Source: Lachnospiraceae bacterium UBA1753 (lineage in GTDB: Bacteria > Bacillota > Clostridia > Lachnospirales > Lachnospiraceae). Taken from it: a DNA stretch of 29,864 nt. The stretch is from contig DCHL01000035.1 in the NCBI GenBank assembly GCA_002317595.1, forward strand, positions 3,801 to 33,664. The letters run 5' to 3'. Of the stretch, positions 16,002 through 23,761 are shown piece after piece (the first letter of the stretch is position 1; every line of letters starts with the position of its first letter). Made by a program: the position numbers and the translations under genes. The notes below the pieces were generated by a model that did not search any database, had not been told where the DNA came from, and saw nothing but the letters and a program-made list of their open reading frames with translations.

Positions 16002-17492
16002 ATGATATTCGATGCGATTAAGGAACTTGTGGAATATGGCATCAGCACTGGGCTGACTCCTGAGGAGGAGAGGATTTACACAACCAACCTTCTTCTGGAG
16101 TGCCTTGGACTTGATGATTATGAGGAGAGCACCGGCACGTCAGAGCGTGAGCTTGCCGACATCCTTTCAGAGATGTGCGACTATGCATATGAGAATGGTG
16201 TCATCGAAGACAACGGAATTACGTCAAGAGACCTCTTTGATACAAAGCTTATGAACTGTCTCATGCCAAGACCTAAGCAGGTGATTGATACCTTCAATGC
16301 ACTTTTTGCGGAGGATTCAAGGAAGGCAACAGATTATTTCTATAAGCTCAGCCAGGACAGCAATTATATAAGGCGTGACAGAATCAGGAAGGACATGAAG
16401 TGGACTGCTCCCACACCCTATGGCGAGCTCGATATCACCATCAATCTTTCAAAGCCTGAGAAGGATCCCAAGGCAATCGCGGCAGCGGGCAAGGCTAAGG
16501 CTTCATCATATCCTAAATGCCAGCTGTGCATGGAGAACGAGGGCTACGCAGGCCGTATGAACCATCCTGCGAGGGAGAACCACAGAATCATCCCGATTAC
16601 TGTCCTTGGGAAAAAATGGGGCTTCCAGTACTCTCCCTACGTGTACTACAACGAGCACTGCATCGTGTTCAACGGTGAGCATACACCGATGAAGATTGAC
16701 CATGATGCCTTCTGCAAGCTCTTTGATTTTGTGAGACAGTTCCCTCATTATTGCCTTGGTTCAAATGCGGACCTGCCCATAGTTGGCGGCTCAATTTTAT
16801 CCCACGACCACTTCCAGGGCGGCAATTATGAATTCCCCATGACCAGGGCAGAGTATGAAAGTAAGTTCACTGTCTCTGGATTTGAGGATGTTGAGACCGG
16901 AATTGTGAACTGGCCCCTTTCGGTCATCAGAATCAGACATGAGAATGCGGAGAGGCTCATTGCCCTTGCTGACCACATCCTTGATGCGTGGAGAGGTTAC
17001 ACGGATGAGGAGGCATTTATCTTTGCTGAGACTGACGGAGAACCTCACAATACAATCACTCCCATCTGCAGGATGAGAGATGGGAAGTTCGAGCTTGACC
17101 TCACTCTGAGGAACAACATTACTACTGAGGAGTGTCCTCTTGGTGTATACCATCCTCATGATGAGCTTCACCATATCAAGAAGGAGAACATTGGTCTTAT
17201 TGAGGTTATGGGACTTGCAATACTTCCTGCGAGACTTAAGACGGAGATGGCTGACCTTAAGGTGGCTATTATCGAGGGCAGGGACCTTAGGGCAGATGAA
17301 GTTCTTGCAAAGCATGCCGACTGGGTAGAGGAATTTCTTCCTGAATATCCGGAATTCTCAAATGAGAACGGAGATGCTATAATTGAGAAGGAAATCGGCA
17401 AGGTATTCCAGAGGGTTCTCGAGGATGCAGGTGTATTCAAGACTGATGAAGAGGGAAGGAAATTCTTCGGAAGGTTCGTTGAGTCGCTGTAA
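16002..17492 (+). CDS. galT: UDP-glucose--hexose-1-phosphate uridylyltransferase, class II
   Basis: A 496-residue enzyme that exchanges UMP between UDP-glucose and galactose 1-phosphate. It belongs to the long Firmicutes-type class II GalT rather than the about 350-residue E. coli type. Landmarks are CQLCMENEGYAGR, NEHCIVFNGEHTPM and the active-site block GGSILSHDHFQGG with H268 and H270. The ATG comes 3 bp after the galK stop; AGGAAGG lies in the galK 3' end about 10 bp upstream. A terminator follows at 17557. UDP-glucose 4-epimerase (galE), needed to complete the pathway, is not in this window. Confidence 0.95.
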   Translation: MIFDAIKELVEYGISTGLTPEEERIYTTNLLLECLGLDDYEESTGTSERELADILSEMCDYAYENGVIEDNGITSRDLFDTKLMNCLMPRPKQVIDTFNALFAEDSRKATDYFYKLSQDSNYIRRDRIRKDMKWTAPTPYGELDITINLSKPEKDPKAIAAAGKAKASSYPKCQLCMENEGYAGRMNHPARENHRIIPITVLGKKWGFQYSPYVYYNEHCIVFNGEHTPMKIDHDAFCKLFDFVRQFPHYCLGSNADLPIVGGSILSHDHFQGGNYEFPMTRAEYESKFTVSGFEDVETGIVNWPLSVIRIRHENAERLIALADHILDAWRGYTDEEAFIFAETDGEPHNTITPICRMRDGKFELDLTLRNNITTEECPLGVYHPHDELHHIKKENIGLIEVMGLAILPARLKTEMADLKVAIIEGRDLRADEVLAKHADWVEEFLPEYPEFSNENGDAIIEKEIGKVFQRVLEDAGVFKTDEEGRKFFGRFVESL

Positions 17493-17512
17493 GCACCACA
17501 TGGATAATTTGA

Positions 17513-17552
17513 GATAAGTGCAGATAAATGCAGATAAGTGCAGATAAGTGCA
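17513..17552. repeat. 10-bp tandem repeat, 4 copies
   Basis: GATAAGTGCA is repeated four times without gaps (17513, 17523, 17533, 17543), with a single G-to-A change in the second copy. It lies between the galT stop and the operon terminator. Ten base pairs is close to one helical turn. No function is evident. Confidence 0.92.
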
Positions 17553-17556
17553 ATAG

Positions 17557-17596
17557 AGACTGTCGTATTTCCAGGATGCGGCAGTCTTGCTTTGTT
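17557..17596 (+). terminator. Intrinsic terminator of galK-galT
   Basis: A 12-bp stem (17557-17568 with 17576-17587, two G-T wobbles) closes on a 7-nt loop. The T tract is interrupted (TGCTTTGTT), so termination may be incomplete. Confidence 0.65.
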
Positions 17597-17716
17597 ATCT
17601 GCCGAGGTGTTTGTTATCTGTAGAGGTGTTTGTTATCTGTAGAGGTGTTTGCTGTCTGCCGAGGTGTTTGCTGTCTGTAGAGGTGTTTGCTGTCTGTAGA
17701 GGTGTTTGCTGTCTGT
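17591..17716. repeat. 19-bp tandem repeat, 6 copies plus partial ends
   Basis: Six gapless 19-bp units start at 17599, 17618, 17637, 17656, 17675 and 17694, all built on CTGNNGAGGTGTTTGYTRT. Two internal sites vary together: CCG/TAG near the start and TTAT/CTGT at the end. The first two units end in TTAT and the last four in CTGT, suggesting stepwise expansion. One frame encodes a Cys/Leu-rich peptide, but it has no ribosome-binding site or homology, so I do not call it a gene. Confidence 0.93.
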
Positions 17717-17740
17717 TGTGGGGCGAGATGAGATTGGGCT

Positions 17741-18009
17741 TGTGTATTGGCTATCCAGTCAATTTCTTATTGCCCTATACAGCGGTTTTGTTTGTTTAAT
17801 AGGCTCATGCCAGTTCTTAGCGAAGAGCCATAACAAAATAAACAGGAGAAATTTGCGATAATATAGGCTTACCATAAGATTATCTTGCTGCCCTATACCT
17901 CTAAGGTCTGCCTTGTATTGGCTGAAAGGCACTTGTCTCTCGTAGCCTATATTATTTCTTCAAACGTGATATTGGCTACGGCCTTGAAACACTTATGAGC
18001 CAATACATG
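17741..18009 (+). ncRNA. Candidate multibranched structured RNA (unknown class)
   Basis: No gene is visible in 17717-18117, but nested helices are. The closing helix is 17741-17752 with 17998-18009 (TGTGTATTGGCT / AGCCAATACATG, with two wobbles). Branch 1: TTTTGTT 17786-17792 with 17832-17838, plus GGCTC 17802-17806 with 17825-17829. Branch 2: 17858-17872 with 17942-17955, 14 bp with one bulge, enclosing small hairpins including GCCTT/AAGGC (17910-17930). Branch 3: TTCAA 17959-17963 with 17984-17988, enclosing GGC-TACG-GCC (17974-17983), a stable UNCG-type tetraloop. TGTATTGGCT also occurs at 17914-17923, so a rival pairing exists. The strand is assumed from the downstream gene. It may be a cis leader or an independent RNA. 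Confidence 0.5.
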
Positions 18010-18094
18010 TGGAACCTGAGGTTTGTCGAAAAGCCCATGATGGGCACATATAAGCCACATAAAAAGCATATAAGCCTCTGTAAGGCTATATGTG
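18010..18094 (+). promoter_or_regulatory. Hairpins in the leader of the LUD gene
   Basis: AACC-TGA-GGTT (18013-18023) and GCCCA-TGA-TGGGC (18033-18045) are followed by two copies of CATATAAGCC (18047 and 18067). Both can pair with the single GGCTATATG at 18084. The first gives the longer helix, CACATATA(A)GCC 18045-18056 with 18084-18094, and the second a short one closing on CTGTA. The switchable helix ends 24 bp before the GGAGG of the next gene. Confidence 0.4.
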
Positions 18095-18131
18095 TAGGAT
18101 GATTAAGAAAAAATATTGAGGAGGATGTGAA

Positions 18132-18770
18132 ATGAACGAAAACAGATTTAAGAGAAACGAGTTGCTTGCCCCTAAAATCATTAAGGGCCTTGAGTCAAGA
18201 AATATGAGCGGATACTACGCTGCAACAAAGGAGGAGGCTCTTGCGAAGGCACTTGAGCTTATTCCTGAGGGAAGTTCAGTTACAAAGGGTGGTTCTATGT
18301 CAGTTGCTGAGATAGGACTTACAGAGGCCCTCAAGAAGGGAAACTACAACTATTGTGACAGGGATGCGGCGCCTGACAGGGAGGCAAAGAGGGCAGCTGA
18401 ATTATTTGCTTATGACGCAGATGTGTTCCTTGGCAGTGTGAATGCAATAACTGAGGATGGCGTTCTTGTAAACATTGATGGCAACTCAAATAGAGTATCT
18501 GCTATTGCATATGGCCCCAGGAAGGTTGTGTTTGTCGTAGGCATGAACAAGGTTATGAGCGATGTTGATGGCGCCATGAAACGTGCAAGGGGCGAGGCTG
18601 CACCCATCAATGCACAGCGCTTTGGTCTTGCAACACCCTGCGCAAGCACAGGCTCATGCATGGACTGCAAGAGTCCTGACACCATCTGCTGCCAGTTTCT
18701 GATTACAAGATACTCAAAGCACAAGGACAGGATTCATGTAATCCTTGTTAACGACGCTCTTGGATTCTAA
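18132..18770 (+). CDS. LUD-domain protein (DUF162, LutB/LutC-like)
   Basis: A 212-residue soluble protein that is one LUD (lactate utilisation, DUF162) domain. Visible landmarks are the helix-rich N-terminus, the VTKGGSMSVAEIGL strand-loop, ADVFLGSVNAITEDGVLVNIDGNSNRV and the YGPRKVVFVVGMNKV core. It ends in a Cys-rich segment CASTGSCMDCKSPDTICC (C-x5-C-x2-C-x7-CC) that could hold a metal or cluster. In LutABC, LUD proteins take part in L-lactate oxidation, but lone members like this have no assigned reaction, and no lutA or lutB neighbour is present. The GGAGG is 10 bp before the ATG. The 5' leader is the structured region described above. Confidence 0.85.
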   Translation: MNENRFKRNELLAPKIIKGLESRNMSGYYAATKEEALAKALELIPEGSSVTKGGSMSVAEIGLTEALKKGNYNYCDRDAAPDREAKRAAELFAYDADVFLGSVNAITEDGVLVNIDGNSNRVSAIAYGPRKVVFVVGMNKVMSDVDGAMKRARGEAAPINAQRFGLATPCASTGSCMDCKSPDTICCQFLITRYSKHKDRIHVILVNDALGF

Positions 18771-18823
18771 TGATTCCTCGAATTCTGATTTTTTGACAGA
18801 AGGAATAATGGGGGATTCATTAA

Positions 18824-20373
<1,550 letters not shown>

Positions 20374-20374
<1 letters not shown>

Positions 20375-21048
20375 TGTTATTTACGGATACAAAAAGGACC
20401 ATCTTAACTTTAATTGGCGCGGTGGTCCTGTTCTATGTTTTTGTGGGGCGAAAACTCCTTGAGAAGCCGGTGGACGGTGGAAAAAATGTATGGCAGGGAA
20501 TCAGTGATCCCGAGCTTATCGATGAGGCACTCAGGAAACTGGCGTCTTCTTTCGGTGCGCCCCTGCCTGCTTTTTTGGTTCCTGCAACCATAATGAATAT
20601 CCTTGAGAGGGAACCTGGCAGTGAGTATGCCCTCAACCTCTTTCTTCAGGAGGTGGCGGGACACTGTGGTTACAACAGGGAGAAGCTTGTGCTCAGAATG
20701 TTTCCGGCAAAGGAAAAGACACCGCCAGGGCGTATAAGCAAGTTGGGGAGTACCTTTCTCATGGAACTTCATATGGATAACGGAGAGAATATCTACGGAG
20801 TGCTGGCAGTTATTGTCCACGAGTTCTGCCATTTCTATCTCGACAGCTCTGGGATAGAGCTTGTGAACACGAGGGAGAATGAGATATTAACGGATACTGC
20901 ATCTGTCTACTTTGGGTTTGGACAGGTTATGCGCGAAGGCTACAGGCCGAAGTTCTCTGTGAGGGATGGACAGAATACCTGGAGCAGGATAGGATACCTC
21001 GATGTGAAGGGTATCGATTATGTCAGTGAAAAAATAGGAATGATGTGA
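20374..21048 (+). CDS. Putative membrane-anchored zinc metalloprotease
   Basis: 224 residues. An N-terminal hydrophobic helix (about 9-25) is followed by a soluble domain containing HEFCH (149-153), a match to the zinc-protease HExxH motif. ENEILTD (168-174) follows, where E170 could be the third zinc ligand at gluzincin-like spacing. I do not recognise the family beyond this. The topology suggests an enzyme facing the outside of the membrane, but the single helix could also be an N-in anchor. The gene begins on the last base of the glpK stop (TAATG), and its own stop overlaps the next start (TGATG), so translation is probably coupled across all three. No link between glycerol kinase and a protease is known to me. 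Confidence 0.7.
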
Positions 21049-21710
21049 TGGTTATATTTTTTGACCTGGATGACACTCTCTATGAGAGAAGCGTGCCGTT
21101 TGAGGAGGCCTGTCTGGAACTGAATATTGGAAATGGGAAAGAGGCGTTTCTGACCTGCGTAAAGCGTGCGGATGAGGTGTTTCTTGATTCGCAGCGCGGC
21201 ATTATCACCATGGAAGAGATGTATATCTATCGATACAAGATGGGGTTTGCTGATGTGGGAATAGAACTGACAGATGAGCAGGCACTTGAGTTCCAGCATG
21301 TGTACTCAAGGATGCAGAAGAAGATTAGGCTTGCTGACGGAGTCGCAAATCTGCTTGATTTCTGCAAGGGGCGTTTCGACGGTATTGGTATTATCACGAA
21401 CGGACCAGGGCAGCACCAGCGGGATAAGATTAAGCTTCTAGGACTTGATAAATGGGTGAATCCTGAGCTCATAGTTGTGTCTGGTGATATTGGGATTGAT
21501 AAGCCAGACCTAGAGATTTTTGAGTACGCAAGGAGGAAGAGCGGGTGCGCAGCTTCTGACCTCATTATGGTGGGAGATGTCTATGAGAAAGATATTGAGC
21601 CGGCACTTAAGCTTGGATGGAAGGCTGTATATCTTGATAAGGAATCCAAGGAGCCTGGCAGGTCCGGGATTTATGCGGTGATGGAGGCACTTCTAAGATA
21701 TGATGACTAA
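21048..21710 (+). CDS. HAD-superfamily phosphatase (YjjG-like)
   Basis: A 220-residue haloacid dehalogenase hydrolase with a helical cap (C1 type). Motif I is FFDLDDTLY with nucleophile D6 and acid D8, motif II IITNGP, motif III Lys in GIDKPDLEIF and motif IV GDVYEKDIEPA. The cap between motifs I and II (about 15-85) is all helical. The pattern resembles YjjG-type nucleoside 5'-monophosphate phosphatases, but the substrate cannot be read from sequence. The ATG at 21048 overlaps the upstream stop by one base; a GTG three bases earlier is in frame but unlikely. The last 11 bases overlap the methyltransferase gene. Confidence 0.9.
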   Translation: MVIFFDLDDTLYERSVPFEEACLELNIGNGKEAFLTCVKRADEVFLDSQRGIITMEEMYIYRYKMGFADVGIELTDEQALEFQHVYSRMQKKIRLADGVANLLDFCKGRFDGIGIITNGPGQHQRDKIKLLGLDKWVNPELIVVSGDIGIDKPDLEIFEYARRKSGCAASDLIMVGDVYEKDIEPALKLGWKAVYLDKESKEPGRSGIYAVMEALLRYDD

Positions 21711-22296
21711 TGATGAGAGCTGGGACAAGAGACTTGGTGTTCGGACCTCGGGCAGGGATGCCAGCAACGCAGATACCTACAATTATCCATACGAACCCAC
21801 AGACTACTGTGTTCTTGAGAGGGTGGCAGAAAGCGGACTTATCAGGAAGAAGGACAGGCTGATTGATTACGGCTGCGGAAAGGGAAGAGTTTCCTTTTTT
21901 CTGAGTTCGCAGATCGGCTGCAGGTGTGTGGGAGTTGAGTTTGATGAGAGAATATTTAACCGCGCCATGAACAACCGAAAGGAAGGACGCCATATGGGGA
22001 GGACAGAGTTCCTTCTGATGAAAGCGCAGGATTTTGAAGTTCCTTCTGAGGTGACAGGGTGCTTTTTCTTCAATCCCTTCTCCGTGGAGATACTGTCGCA
22101 GGTTGTTCGGCGCATTGTGGATTCCTGGAATGAAAACCCCAGGGTGATAAGACTTTTCTTCTATTACCCTTCGGATGAGTATGTCTCGTTTCTTATGACG
22201 CATGATCAGATATCATTCTATGATGAGATAGACTGTCAGGATATGTTCAAGGATAGGGATCCCAGAAACAGGGTAATGGTGTTTGAACTTGCATAA
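21700..22296 (+). CDS. Class I SAM-dependent methyltransferase
   Basis: 198 residues with a Rossmann methyltransferase core. Motif I is LIDYGCGKGRVS (54-65), the acidic ribose-binding residue is E80 in VGVEFDE, and motif IV is FFFNPFS (122-128). The NPF signature resembles the NPPY/F motifs of amino-group methyltransferases, so an N-methylated substrate is possible but unproven. The N-terminal about 45 residues (including YNYPYEPTDYCVLERV) precede the core. The start overlaps the HAD gene by 11 bp; ATG at 21703 is an equally possible start. It is the last gene of the overlapping set that starts with glpK; no clear terminator follows. Confidence 0.88.
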   Translation: MMTNDESWDKRLGVRTSGRDASNADTYNYPYEPTDYCVLERVAESGLIRKKDRLIDYGCGKGRVSFFLSSQIGCRCVGVEFDERIFNRAMNNRKEGRHMGRTEFLLMKAQDFEVPSEVTGCFFFNPFSVEILSQVVRRIVDSWNENPRVIRLFFYYPSDEYVSFLMTHDQISFYDEIDCQDMFKDRDPRNRVMVFELA

Positions 22297-22334
22297 AAAT
22301 ATCAAATAAAATATATACAAAATTGATAAATATG

Positions 22335-22371
22335 TGTTAAAATCATCGCATATATGTATTGATTCAGGAGG
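22335..22371 (+). promoter_or_regulatory. Candidate extended -10 promoter and distant RBS of the next gene
   Basis: The 87-bp AT-rich gap before 22384 contains TGT-TAAAAT (22335-22343), an extended -10 shape, and a perfect AGGAGG at 22366-22371. The 12-bp spacing from AGGAGG to the ATG is unusually long. No good -35 box is seen. Confidence 0.35.
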
Positions 22372-22383
22372 TTATTCACAATA

Positions 22384-22788
22384 ATGGAGATGCAGGTAGA
22401 TTGTTTTAAAGTTTGGACTGATCCGGATGGAAGAAGAATCGTCTATTCAAGGGGCGTAGGAAGGGCTCATGCTCACGAGATCCAGAATATGTACACAGAG
22501 CTTCTGGAGCTTTCCAAGGACTGGCAGGATGATAAGGGATTTGCTTATATTGCATTTATAGAGGACTTGATTCAGGTGACTCCCAAGGGTTCTGGCAGTT
22601 ATGTTGAACTTCATCAGAAACTCAGGGATAAGAATTGCAAGTTTATTGTCTATATTGAGGGTAACTCATACGAAGTATCTGTTCAGGCGTCAAGGCACAA
22701 GGCTATGTCTAATACACCTGAGACCGTTAACAAGTATTTTATCACTGTTGACGAAGGTCTTGAGTTCCTTGCTGGACAGGGATTCTAA
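22384..22788 (+). CDS. Small cytosolic protein, unknown function (possibly STAS-like)
   Basis: 134 residues, no signal peptide or membrane segment. The alternating pattern (strand FKVWTDPDGRRIVYSRG, helix AHEIQNMYTELLELSKDW, strand FAYIAFIEDL, helix SYVELHQKLRD, strand CKFIVYIEG, helix VSVQASRHKAM, strand KYFITVDEGLEFL) resembles the STAS/SpoIIAA-like fold, but I have no diagnostic motif. It has its own AGGAGG and is followed 26 bp later by a strong terminator, so it seems to be a monocistronic unit. That and the AT-rich promoter region suggest independent control. Confidence 0.72.
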   Translation: MEMQVDCFKVWTDPDGRRIVYSRGVGRAHAHEIQNMYTELLELSKDWQDDKGFAYIAFIEDLIQVTPKGSGSYVELHQKLRDKNCKFIVYIEGNSYEVSVQASRHKAMSNTPETVNKYFITVDEGLEFLAGQGF

Positions 22789-22814
22789 TCTGATAGAACC
22801 GAGAGATGTGGTGG

Positions 22815-22844
22815 CCGGGCAGCTGATTTGCTGTCCGGTTTTTT
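22815..22844 (+). terminator. Intrinsic terminator
   Basis: A 9-bp stem (22815-22823 with 22830-22838, one G-T wobble) closes on a TGATTT loop and is followed by six T. It ends the transcript of the 134-residue protein gene. Confidence 0.9.
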
Positions 22845-22878
22845 GTTTTGAAACTTATGCACTTTAGGGAGGGAATAT

Positions 22879-23706
22879 ATGATATACATTGGAAATCATT
22901 TATCTTCAACTGCCGGCTTCCTTGCCATGGGAAAGGCAGCAACAAAGCTGGGTGGTGACACCTTCGCTTTTTTCACAAGGAATCCAAGGGGTGGAAAGGC
23001 TAAGGAGATAGTAAAGTCTGATGCAGATGCACTTATGGAATATCTTTCTGAAAACAAATTTGGGCCGCTGGTGGCACATGCCCCGTACACGATGAATCTG
23101 TGCTCTGACAAGCCCGACATCAGGAAGTTTGCCCGCGATATGCTGGTGGATGATATGGAGAGAATGGAATACGTTCCTGGCAATCTCTACAATTTCCATC
23201 CGGGATCACATGTGGGACAGGGCGTAGAGACGGCATCTGACTATATTGTGGAGGCACTTGATGAGGCACTGACTCCGGGTATGCATACAACAGTCCTTCT
23301 TGAGACAATGGCTGGCAAGGGCAGTGAGGTTGGAAGGAACTTTGAGGAGCTGGCAGCGATAAGGGCGAGGGTCAGGTGTCCCGAACACCTTGGCGTATGT
23401 CTTGATACCTGCCATGTGTGGGATGGTGGCTATGACATATCTGATATAGACAGCGTTCTTGATGAGTTTGACAGGGTGATAGGGCTTGAGCATCTTAAGG
23501 CCATTCATATGAATGACAGCATGAACGTAATCGGTGCGCACAAGGACAGGCACGAGAAGATTGGTGAGGGCTGCATTGGAAGCGAGATATTAAAGAGTGT
23601 GGTCAGATGCCCGAGGCTTCAGGGGCTTCCCTTCATTCTCGAGACGCCCAATGATGACGAGGGATATACTCGGGAAATCGCATTGATACGAGGGTGGATG
23701 AAATAG
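22879..23706 (+). CDS. nfo: Endonuclease IV (deoxyribonuclease IV)
   Basis: A 275-residue AP endonuclease that cuts 5' of abasic sites in base excision repair. All nine zinc ligands of the E. coli enzyme have counterparts: H67, H107, E142, D176, H179, H210, D223, H225 and E255, in the usual settings HAPY, NFHPGSH, LLETMAGKG, CLDTCHVWD, KAIHMND, HKDRHEKIGEG and ILETP. It has the TIM-barrel length expected. GGGAGGG lies 4-5 bp before the ATG. The last codons and stop are duplicated in tandem just downstream. The alpha-galactosidase gene begins 55 bp later, probably on the same transcript, though without functional connection. Confidence 0.97.
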   Translation: MIYIGNHLSSTAGFLAMGKAATKLGGDTFAFFTRNPRGGKAKEIVKSDADALMEYLSENKFGPLVAHAPYTMNLCSDKPDIRKFARDMLVDDMERMEYVPGNLYNFHPGSHVGQGVETASDYIVEALDEALTPGMHTTVLLETMAGKGSEVGRNFEELAAIRARVRCPEHLGVCLDTCHVWDGGYDISDIDSVLDEFDRVIGLEHLKAIHMNDSMNVIGAHKDRHEKIGEGCIGSEILKSVVRCPRLQGLPFILETPNDDEGYTREIALIRGWMK

Positions 23707-23743
23707 AGAGATTTAATGAAATAGAGAGACTTAATGAGATTTA
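23698..23743 (+). repeat. 18-bp tandem repeat carrying the nfo stop codon
   Basis: ATGAAATAGAGAGATTTA (23698-23715) includes the last two codons and TAG stop of nfo. It is repeated at 23716-23733 with one change, then in shortened form (ATGAGATTTA) at 23734-23743. It occupies most of the nfo-alpha-galactosidase gap. Confidence 0.85.
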
Positions 23744-23761
23744 CAGACTGGATGGAATGAG

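Noticed and set aside
17587..17799. 70-residue Cys/Leu-rich open frame across the 19-bp repeats
   Set aside because: It is produced by the tandem array, has no ribosome-binding site, and the amino acid pattern merely follows the repeat in alternating frames.
17557..18117. Degenerate protein gene or transposon remnant in the long intergenic region
   Set aside because: No frame stays open or shows protein-like composition, and no terminal inverted repeats with target duplication were found; helices explain the region better.
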